Shown here piece after piece: positions 23,301 through 28,581 of a stretch of 64,000 bases of DNA. Below the pieces are notes generated by a model, which saw nothing but the letters and a program-made list of their open reading frames with translations, was not told where the DNA came from and did no database searches. The position numbers and the translations under genes are program-made. Origin of the DNA: Serripes groenlandicus. Lineage: Eukaryota; Mollusca; Bivalvia; Cardiida; Cardiidae. The number at the start of each line of letters is the position of its first letter. Within the stretch, counting starts at the first letter, position 1. The DNA lies in contig JASEVX010000003.1 of NCBI GenBank assembly GCA_031761405.1, positions 66,000,150-66,064,149 on the forward strand, in the 5' to 3' direction.

Positions 23301-26300
23301 ACGGACAGACGGAACGTGACGAAAAAGTGTGACAGACAGACAGATGCCAGACAAAAAAAAAGTAATCCCCAAGTGCCTACCATGTTATGCAGGTGACACA
23401 AAAAGTGGGGTGGTAAAAAAAACTTTAAGGCAAAAAATGGTCATAATTCTTACAAAACCCTTGACAGAGTTATGTACTCTTGTCTGTTGCTGGAGATTAT
23501 GATGGTAAAAAAGTGTTGTAAGTTTCAAGGCAATGTCTGTAATGGTTTTGAAAGAGAGTAAATTGGTACAAAAAACGTAACCAAAATTTTAAGTAAAACA
23601 AGAGCACCACGTACGGAACAGACGCTCGACTGATAGAAAACAGTAAAAAAGCGGAGCTGAACGAAAAACCTGAACCGGACGCCGCCGCCGCCGCCAGGGT
23701 CATGACAATAGCTCTCATTTTTTCAACTCTGTGAAAGGTGAGCTAAAAAGTAAATTGGTACAAAAAACTTAACCAAAATTCTAAGTTTAAAAGGGCCATA
23801 ATTCTTACAAAAACCTTGACAGAGTTATGTACTCTTGTCTGTTGCTGGAGGTAATGATGGTGAAAAAGTGTTGATAGTTTTAAAGCCATATCTGTAATGG
23901 TTTTGAAAAAAAGTAAATTGGTACAAAAAACTTAACCAAAATTCTAAGTCGAAAAGGGCCATATTTCTTACAAAACTCTTGAGAGAGTTATGTACTCTTG
24001 TCTGTTGATATTAGTAATGATGGTGAATAAGTGTTGTAAGTTTCGAGCCATATCTGTAATGATTTTGAAAAACAAGAGGGCCATGATGGCCCTAGTTCGC
24101 TCACCTTAATTATACAATGTACTGCAATGTAAAACACATCAAGACAATTATTCTGGTGTTAACAAGATTTTCCTTCTATTGACCTAGGGATCTATTTTTT
24201 TACCTGATATGACCCATATTCCAACATGGACTAGATATCATCCAAGACAACATTCTGAGCAAATGTTGACGACGGAAGACAGCCACCGGATGACGCAATC
24301 GGACAAAAGGCGATCACAATAACTCACATTGAGTACTTCGTGCTCTGGTGAGCTAAAAACTTACTGGATTTGTAATGATAGCAATCATGGCATCTGGGCA
24401 TTCCTCGGCACAGGCTGTCACCAAATCCCTTACAATACCAGCATTGGTATTAAACAGATCATCACGTGTCATTCCTGTCAACAAAAAGAGGGTCACTCAA
24501 TGAATATTTGTACAAATTTATTTTCAAATCAGGCATATACTTTTACACAAGAAGATTTTTAAAAATTTTGCTATACACATATCTAAAGAAAACAAGCTGC
24601 AGTCTCCTGGCAGCCATGTTTTTAACTGATAGATATAGTTTGAACAATCTTGCTAGAGGGTCACCCAAAGAACATTTGTGCAAAATAATTCTCAAATCAT
24701 GCCTGTAATTTTGGACAAGATGAATTTTAAAGTTTTGGTACTTTACCCTCTTTCTGATGCCCAGACAACCAAATTTGTTGATGGAATTTAAATCTTTGAA
24801 CATCTATGAAAGAGCATCACTTAAGAAACATGCATGCAGGGCCTTTTTACCTTATATAAGTGACGCCGTTAAACGGTGTCTTCCCAATTGGAAAAACGTT
24901 GTTTTTTTCCCAATTGGAAAAAAATATTTCCCAAAATCTAAAAAAAAAAAAAAAAAAAAAAAAATTTTTTTTTTTTTTTTAAGTGAAGTGAAGTGGAATA
25001 CACTATTACATATATATTTGTCTTGTTTAAGGTAATATGATTGTTTAATTGCATTATATAAACCAAAAGTCTTAAGTTGTTGTAAAAAGGACTATTTATA
25101 TAGCCACATGTTATATGTCTAATTTTTCCCAATTTGGCAAAAAATCGCGCTAAAATTTCCCAAAATGAAAGGCTAAGGCCTCTTCCCAATTTCTGGAAAA
25201 AAGGCCCTGGCATGTGAAATTATTCTGAATTTGGTTCATTGGTTTAGGAGAAAAAGTCCTCTATAGGAACAACGATGCCGGACAGTGAAAGATCACAATA
25301 GCTCATCTCGCACTTCATGCTAAGGTAAGCTAATTCTTAAAGAAGTTAATTACATATTGGCAAAAGGAGAAATTGCTCATTATGAGCCAATTCTACATTT
25401 TTATGATTTTGCCACAATAATTAAAAAAAAATTCTGCTGCATTTACATCTGGAAGTGGGAAATGGTTGAAAGAAACACGGCTTCATGCAAAATGGTTGTT
25501 ACTTCATCTTGTTATTACAACCATTTTGAATGGAGCCTTGATATGTGTAACAAAGCATTGAAGCAAATGTTTTACAATGTTTATTCTGGCCAATAGTTGA
25601 GACTCAGCTTTTATAATTCAGACCTGGTTTACGCGGAACACCAAACTGAATAAGAACGACTTCAGCTTATTTATTCTGGCCAAAAATTGAGACTCATCTT
25701 TGATCATACCAGTAATACAGACCTGGTTTACACAAAACACCAGCCAGACTAAGAACAACTTCAGCTTGTTTATTCTGGACAATAATTGAGACTCAGCCTT
25801 GATATACAGACCTGGTTTACACGGAACAACAGCCGGAATATGAACAACTTCAGCTTGTTTATTCTAGACAATAATTGAGACTGAACTTTGATATATATAC
25901 AGACCTGGTTTACGCGGAACACCAGCCGGAATAAGAACCACTTCAGCTCCTTTCAGACACTCCTTCAACTGCTCCTGTCCCATACTGCCCTTTGTGGTGG
26001 CTCGTGTTGAGATGTGACTTAAATCTGCCGCAACCCCAGGTGTATGGGCAATATCGAACAGTGAAAGTCTTGATACAAATGGAGACATCTTTAACAACAA
26101 TGACAATGGCTGTCCGATTCCGCCCGCAGCACCGAGAACTGCTACATTTGCATTATTCTGAAATGGACAGATAAAAATGGCATACACAGAGTTGCGTCTA
26201 GGGCGTGGGATTACGGGAATCTCACGCTTCATTGGTGAATGGCGCAAATAAATTTTCGCTGATGTGAATTCGATTATCATGTATTAAAGTGGAAAAGTGG

Positions 26301-28154
26301 AAAGCTGCATATTACTGAGACTCAATTCAAAGTTAAATATAATTCATTTAATTGTTGCAACAGCTGTCTTTATTTTAATGTAAATGGCATGATAATGTTG
26401 ATCGCGCCAGACGGATAAATGTGAAAGGAAAAAACATTGGAGTTTTTAGACGTTGATGATAAAACAAGTAGACAAAAGGGGGGAGTTGGGCCCTTTTCAA
26501 AATATCCTAGAAGCAACTTATAATGCATACAATGCATTATAAACTCTGTCATTTAACACATTCTTATCAAAATAAGCACAAACCCTGTTATAATCTGGTG
26601 TTAATTTCTTCTGTTCTCAAAATAATTTCAATTCTTGTTTGAATTGTATCCTAGTTATACACTTCATTTTCTTAATTTAACCCTTTGAGAGATAGAACAG
26701 ATTTGATGAAGCCTGTGCTACCAGAATAGAGCTGTCTTGACCAGGCTCCATACTGTTAATGGCTGCTCATTATGAGCTATTTCTCCATTTGACACATTGT
26801 CTTTAACCATAAACTTTATTAAATAAATGGTCTTTCATTAAAAGAATATTTTTGAGCAGGTCGTCTGCTGCTTATTTGTTTCATTTGGTAAAGGGTTAAT
26901 TTGAACCCCGAGGTCTTAGGTATACTGAAATGTTATGGAATTGCTTCACCAATTTCAATTTTGAAGATTTTGCAATTTTTTTCCCAATCATTCTTTATTT
27001 ACTTTTTTAAAATAGAAGATTATTGATTGATTGGTGTTTTACGACGCTTTATACAATTTTCCAGTTATTTTGTGGCATTTCAATATTACTGGGTAAGTAC
27101 TACTGGTCCATTTATCCTGTCTGACTGACACCAGCCAGTCAGTCATAATGCTAACCCTCAACCATGAGTGCCTTGGAGGGCAAGCACAACTACCATTTTT
27201 AAAGTCTTTAATGTGACCCAGCCGGGGATCGAACCTGTGACCTCCCGCTCCTGACGCGGACACTCTACCATTTCATATCCCAAGGCAAGTTAGTAGAATA
27301 TTCAAATATACTTTAAAAAATATAGGGCATGACCATTTTTTGATAAATTAATAAAATCTTCAAGTTTTAAAGCATGACAGTTTAGTTCCTTGAAGCTGGT
27401 GATCAGATAGAGAATAATGATAGACCTTTTTGAGGTGTTAGGGATGAGTGACAGGTCATTTTAAAAGGGGAAATAAGGTGGTAGGAATTCAACAATGAGC
27501 AGACACTCTTCTACTCCTTCAACCCCCATAAGAGTACATCTGTGGAACCAAATCCCATCCCACCATGTCTTGTCAAAGTGATTACTGCTCACCCTAGAGG
27601 CATTCAGCAGGGGGGTGGGGAGGGGGGTTATAATGGGCTTTCTCTAATGATCAGTATAAACGCTTAACTGAACTTCATTGCGCACCTTAACATTTAAAGT
27701 ACAGTTCACTTTCTATGAGAACGACATTGCTCCAAAGAACATTTAAACATTAATGTAAGGAGAAGTTGCAGTTGGTGATATCCGGATACCATTGCAGTTG
27801 AGATTATCTCCCTTTGTTTCGCCCTTCGACTAATGTATTCACCTTCGAAAAGGACGTCGATATGTAAAATGTCACTTCATCAACAAAGACTTGATTTTTT
27901 CAGATAATAATGACGAAAATCATGGTATTATCATTGACATATAGTCAGATTTAATACAAATTCTACAAATTAATTTGTCAGTGACCAAACGTCAATCAGC
28001 CGGTTCTCGGTCAGATCATCGATTCAAACAACATAATTTGATTGTCGGCAGTTGTCAGCTTTCGGAATGGAAAAAACATAATTCCTACCTGTTGTGTTGT
28101 TGCAAAGGTCCTTTTCGAAACCAAAGAAAAGGGGCGAGCGAGTCTGGACAACAT
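8206..28154 (-). CDS. MDH2: Malate dehydrogenase, mitochondrial (eight coding exons)
   Basis: NAD-dependent malate dehydrogenase of the mitochondrial matrix; it interconverts malate and oxaloacetate in the TCA cycle and malate-aspartate shuttle. Coding exons (minus): 28154-28089, 26157-25905, 24474-24365, 21815-21690, 17696-17592, 16620-16549, 14784-14620, 8334-8206; an alternative last exon is 12405-12277. All junctions are AG/GT and the phases close to 341 residues, close to the usual 338. Exon 1 gives an Arg-rich, acid-free transit peptide; exon 2 has the NAD-binding loop GAAGGIG (31-37) and VPRKPG; exon 3 MTRDDLF (R110); exon 4 [11 protein letters not shown] (D173, R176); exon 5 GGHSG with the catalytic His (H200). 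All expected active-site residues are present. Introns are packed with transposons. It shares a promoter region with STYXL1. Confidence 0.95.
8876..9831 (+). mobile_element. AACAAGAG-type element, family B, with 166-bp tandem core
   Basis: Starts ACAACAAGAGGGCCATGATG followed by CTCACC. The core has four units of about 166 bp (CACTATAGCC at 9074, 9241, 9406 and 9572). It ends in GATCACAATAACTCACCTT without the usual GAGCACTTCGTGCTC hairpin, so the 3' tip is missing or differs. The corresponding place in unit 1 (about 5836-5860) has no such insert. Confidence 0.7.
12237..12242 (-). terminator. Poly(A) signal after proximal MDH2 exon 8 copy
   Basis: AATAAA on the minus strand, 35 nt beyond the TAA stop of the proximal terminal exon. 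Confidence 0.55.
12277..12405 (-). CDS. MDH2: MDH2 exon 8, proximal duplicate (alternative last exon)
   Basis: Created by the tandem duplication and lying nearer to exon 7. The acceptor TTTCTG-side pattern is intact (TTTTTCAG before AAAAATGG on the minus strand), followed by 42 codons and TAA. The peptide begins [12 protein letters not shown] and ends GEDFVKNS. It differs from the distal copy at exon residues 1 (K/I), 6 (K/D), 10 (T/I), 15 (D/G) and 18 (Y/N). It has no stop or frameshift, and it keeps a poly(A) hexamer. A transcript may use this exon, the distal one, or both alternatively; the sequence alone cannot decide. Confidence 0.75.
   Translation of the reverse strand, partial: KNGIHKNLGTGKIIDYEYELIKAATEELKANIKKGEDFVKNS
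12530..12912. mobile_element. TTAA-MITE copies, degenerate and overlapping
   Basis: Contains CCCTTAACCTCATATAGAC, the GTGACAAAAGAAGAAATTGC palindrome arm and an end AGGGTTAA near 12912. It appears to be one or two copies, disrupted by the start of duplication unit 3. Confidence 0.5.
12920..13540. other. AT-rich MDH2 intron 7 sequence, nothing recognised
   Basis: No gene or clear repeat seen apart from AT-rich stretches. The short open frames here lack coding features. Confidence 0.5.
13549..13752. repeat. Two-copy tandem duplication, about 103 bp
   Basis: GACAATAATTG starts at 13549 and 13652, and each copy continues to a CTGCAG(T/A)ATTTGA end. The copies are diverged. Confidence 0.7.
14011..14223. 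mobile_element. TTAA-MITE, one end eroded
   Basis: Has CACCTCTGCAGCAGACAGC, the paired palindrome arms around GCTCAAAACAAGC, GTCGTCTGCTGCAGA and the end GAGGGAAAGGGCTAA. The other end has lost its CCCTTTCC tip. Confidence 0.75.
14379..14607. mobile_element. TTAA-MITE beside MDH2 exon 7
   Basis: Starts CCCTTTCCCACA and ends near GGTTAA at 14607, only 12 bp from the last base of exon 7 (14620 on the minus strand). The palindrome is diverged. A right-hand fragment of another copy abuts it on the left (about 14225-14378). Confidence 0.6.
14620..14784 (-). CDS. MDH2: MDH2 exon 7
   Basis: Acceptor TTTTAG before GGATCAGCT, donor GTAAGT after TTAGGG; 55 codons, phase 0 on both sides. The peptide begins [14 protein letters not shown], matching the MDH2 active-site-loop and helix region. 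Transposons sit close on both sides. Confidence 0.93.
14852..15082. mobile_element. TTAA-MITE
   Basis: TTAAAATCTTTCCCTCATA at the left and GAGGGAAAGGGTTAA at the right, with GCAGCAGA/TCTGCTGC subterminal repeats. Central palindrome has GCACATAACGTGC. Confidence 0.85.
15137..15570. mobile_element. hAT-like non-autonomous element
   Basis: Ends are TAGTGTTGGGCGAT and ATCGGCCAAACACTA, near-perfect inverted repeats. The flanks TATAGAAG and TTTAGAAG match at 7 of 8 positions, as expected for an 8-bp hAT target duplication. No coding capacity in its 434 bp. Confidence 0.7.
15930..16300. mobile_element. AACAAGAG-type family B remnant
   Basis: Phrases from the family B core (CTGATGGCCAT, GGTCACCCAAGGAAC, ACAAAATTAT) without clean ends. 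Confidence 0.55.
16549..16620 (-). CDS. MDH2: MDH2 exon 6
   Basis: Acceptor TTACAG, donor GTAAGT; 24 codons, [18 protein letters not shown] then DAKAGA. Phase 0 on both sides. Confidence 0.93.
17592..17696 (-). CDS. MDH2: MDH2 exon 5
   Basis: Acceptor CCCCAG, donor GTAATT; 35 codons. Contains VPVVGGHSG with the catalytic His (H200 of the joined protein), and ends SVSFPQ. The apparent open frame continuing beyond the donor is a shadow. Confidence 0.94.
17755..17913. mobile_element. TTAA-MITE remnant next to MDH2 exon 5
   Basis: GAAAACATTGAGGTAAAAGG, GTCTGCTGCAAA and a GTGGAAAAGGCTAA end show a decayed copy. Confidence 0.55.
18267..19289 (+). mobile_element. AACAAGAG-type element, family B, with nested MITE
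   Basis: Starts AACAAGAGGACC with the hairpin AGGACC-ACGAT-GGTCCT (18272-18288) and CTCACC (18295-18300). Ends with hairpin GAGCACTTCGTGCTC (19261-19275), then GGTGAGCTAAAA. The core has units of about 120-145 bp marked by CTAGTGACCTA. A TTAA-MITE sits inside, 37 bp from the left end. Confidence 0.8.
18305..18542. mobile_element. TTAA-MITE nested in the family B element
   Basis: TTAACCCTTTCCCACGTATA at the left, GTGGGAAAGGGTTTTAA at the right. TTAA is present on both sides of the insertion. Confidence 0.85.
19290..19957 (+). mobile_element. AACAAGAG-type family B element, 5' end not found
   Basis: Three units of about 170 bp marked by GAGGCCATGTTTT (near 19312 and 19475) and GTGACCATGTC (near 19650). 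The degenerate 3' end GCTCAGGCTAGCTAAAA closes it. Confidence 0.6.
19997..20990 (+). mobile_element. AACAAGAG-type element, family D, 161-bp tandem core
   Basis: Starts AACAAGAGTGCC-AAAT-GTCAC (weak hairpin). The anchor AAGTTATT occurs at 20141, 20297, 20461, 20622, 20783 and 20944, spacings 156, 164, 161, 161 and 161 bp. No coding frame survives. The 3' border is uncertain, near GCCGCAGGTTAAAC. Confidence 0.75.
21449..21678. mobile_element. TTAA-MITE beside MDH2 exon 4
   Basis: Full copy from TTAACCCTTTCCCTCATACG to GAGGAAAAGGGTTAA. Palindrome centre GCACGTTTTGTGC. Its right TTAA is 11 bp from the last base of exon 4, six bases beyond the GTAAGT donor. Confidence 0.92.
21690..21815 (-). CDS. 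MDH2: MDH2 exon 4
   Basis: Acceptor CATAG, donor GTAAGT; 42 codons, phase 0. Starts [16 protein letters not shown] and contains [11 protein letters not shown] with the catalytic Asp (D173) and an Arg (R176). Confidence 0.94.
21938..22143. mobile_element. TTAA-MITE, diverged
   Basis: TTAACCCTTTCCAAAATAC at the left; right end GGTAATGAGTTAA shares its TTAA with the next copy. A further fragment of a palindrome lies at about 21870-21935. Confidence 0.7.
22140..22376. mobile_element. TTAA-MITE, adjacent copy
   Basis: TTAACGCTTTCCCTCATATG to GGTAATGAGTTCA; same right-end sequence as its neighbour, with the last TTAA mutated. Palindrome centre GCTCGTCATGAGC. Confidence 0.75.
23094..23404 (+). mobile_element. 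AACAAGA-type element, family C
   Basis: Starts AACAAGA with palindrome ATGGAG-TA-CTCCAT (23099-23112). GTGTCACCTGC (23122-23132) is the exact reverse complement of GCAGGTGACAC (23389-23399), which is followed by AAAAAG. Confidence 0.75.
23599..23749 (+). mobile_element. Short AACAAGAG-type element
   Basis: AACAAGAGCACCACG to AAAGGTGAGCTAAAAA, about 150 bp, inserted in the core of family E. It contains a (GCC)5-like run near 23680-23695. No convincing 5' hairpin. Confidence 0.6.
24071..24358 (+). mobile_element. AACAAGAG-type element, family B, short copy at the MDH2 exon 3 donor
   Basis: Hairpin AGGGCC-ATGAT-GGCCCT (24077-24093), GCTCACC (24099-24105), 3' hairpin GAGTACTTCGTGCTC (24331-24345), GGTGAGC (24347-24353), TAAAA. 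Its right end touches the splice donor of MDH2 exon 3 (24364-24359). Confidence 0.85.
24365..24474 (-). CDS. MDH2: MDH2 exon 3
   Basis: Acceptor TTGACAG, donor GTAAGT; 110 nt that complete the split Gly codon from exon 2 and end in phase 0. Gives [16 protein letters not shown] and ends IAIITNP. R110 binds substrate in the family. Both flanks are transposon sequence. Confidence 0.94.
24484..25334 (+). mobile_element. AACAAGAG-type family B copy, interrupted
   Basis: Core phrases AGGGTCACTCAATGAA and GGTCACCCAAAGAACA, ending near GCACTTCATGCTAAGGTAAGC. A separate inverted-repeat element (24837-25209) splits it. Confidence 0.65.
24837..25209. mobile_element. Terminal-inverted-repeat element with CAGGGCC ends
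   Basis: Ends CAGGGCCTTTTT and AAAAAAGGCCCTG are inverted repeats. GCATG flanks both sides (24832-24836, 25210-25214); the uninterrupted host sequence can be read across. Subterminal motif TTCCCAATT(T)GG is repeated. A long A run passes directly into a long T run near 24940-24980. The 5-bp duplication is shorter than the 8 bp usual for hAT, so the family is open. Confidence 0.65.
25579..25905 (-). repeat. Tandem array of the 3' end of MDH2 exon 2 plus its donor
   Basis: Four units, spaced about 100, 89 and 93 bp. Each has the last about 45 nt of exon 2, the donor AG/GTCTG and about 45 bp of intron with TTATTCTGG(A/C)CAATAATTG. The anchor CAGACCTGGTTTAC occurs near 25619, 25718, 25807 and 25900. 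The copy closest to the exon body is the functional one; the three intronic copies carry substitutions. Confidence 0.85.
25905..26157 (-). CDS. MDH2: MDH2 exon 2
   Basis: Acceptor CATTTCAG before AATAATGCA, donor after AAACCAG; 253 nt, ends with one base of a split Gly codon. Contains [12 protein letters not shown] (NAD-binding loop, G31-G37), [20 protein letters not shown] and [13 protein letters not shown]. The open frame beyond the acceptor is intron. Confidence 0.95.
26677..26899. mobile_element. TTAA-MITE, diverged
   Basis: TTAACCCTTTGAGAGATAG to GGTAAAGGGTTAA, with GGCTGCTCATTATGAGC in the centre and GTCGTCTGCTGC subterminally. Confidence 0.75.
27020..27290 (-). mobile_element. tRNA-derived SINE
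   Basis: On the minus strand: an A-box-like TGGTAGAGTGTCCGC, a B box GGTTCGATCCCC, a body containing GGTTAGCATTATGACTGACT and GGTGTCAG, and a tail GTAAAACACCAATCAATCA. The same body gave rise to the minisatellite at 49.7 kb. It is not a functional tRNA gene. Confidence 0.8.
27300..28080. other. MDH2 intron 1, no repeat recognised
   Basis: I see no gene or clear mobile element. A G-run (GGGGGGTGGGGAGGGGGG-like) lies near 27610-27627. Confidence 0.5.
28089..28154 (-). CDS. MDH2: MDH2 exon 1, mitochondrial transit peptide
   Basis: ATG at 28154; 22 codons, beginning [15 protein letters not shown] and ending TFATTQQ, then donor GTAGGA. Arg/Ser-rich without acidic residues, as expected for a matrix-targeting presequence. 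Phase 0 into exon 2. I chose this start because it is the only upstream ATG in frame with a proper donor. Confidence 0.88.
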
Positions 28155-28478
28155 TGCTGTTTTTCTTTAAGTCAGTGCAACCGGCAGGAAAGAAATCGGA
28201 AGTGCTTTCCGTACACGCGTAGAACAAAGGTCAGATTAATGCGCACCTTGACAACAACTATTTTAGACAAAACTTATTATTAGAATTAAAAACCGGTAAC
28301 TTTATACCCAAATATTCTATAAAATGCTTTCGTTATTAAATACAACCGTAAACTTGTACTAAAACTGAGTAAAAGTGATTTTTAAACTAAATCATTGAAT
28401 GCACTATATTGTTTTGCGCAAAGACACATTGTTTACAAGATATCCTGTTCGCCCAACTTCCGTTCATAAAATCAAATC
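28155..28478. promoter_or_regulatory. Shared bidirectional promoter region of MDH2 and STYXL1
   Basis: The two start codons diverge and are 325 bp apart. CGGAAGT occurs at 28197-28203 (plus) and as ACTTCCG at 28456-28462, one near each start codon: ETS-family-type sites, common in promoters of nuclear genes for mitochondrial proteins. No TATA box stands out. Transcription starts are not determinable here. Confidence 0.65.
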
Positions 28479-28581
28479 ATGGAAGGGCTAGTGTTGTTGA
28501 AACCAACGGATCTCTATAATTTGCTTCAGCAAGCTACCCAGTTTGCAAATCTAAGTGATCCGAATTATTTACTTCTTATTG
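28479..28581 (+). CDS. STYXL1: STYXL1 exon 1
   Basis: ATG at 28479; 34 codons plus one base, then donor GTAGGC. Starts MEGLVLLKPTDLYN and ends DPNYLLLI. Confidence 0.92.

Larger units (their letters stand above)
22678..24070 (+). mobile_element. AACAAGAG-type element, family E, with two nested elements
   Basis: Starts AACAAGA with hairpin GCTGTC-GTAG-GACAGC (22684-22699). The core has about five units of about 150-170 bp marked by GTTATGTACTCTTGTCTG and TCTGTAATGGTTTTGAAA. Two other elements interrupt it (23094-23404 and 23599-23749). No matching 3' end is seen before the next element starts at 24071. Confidence 0.7.

Noticed and set aside
25906..26280. Longer minus-strand frame including sequence upstream of the MDH2 exon 2 acceptor
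   Set aside because: The part above 26157 is intron; exon 1 with a transit peptide at 28154-28089 joins in phase instead.
27180..27290. Possible tRNA gene on the minus strand (A and B boxes)
   Set aside because: No acceptor-stem pairing or cloverleaf; followed by a SINE body and tail.
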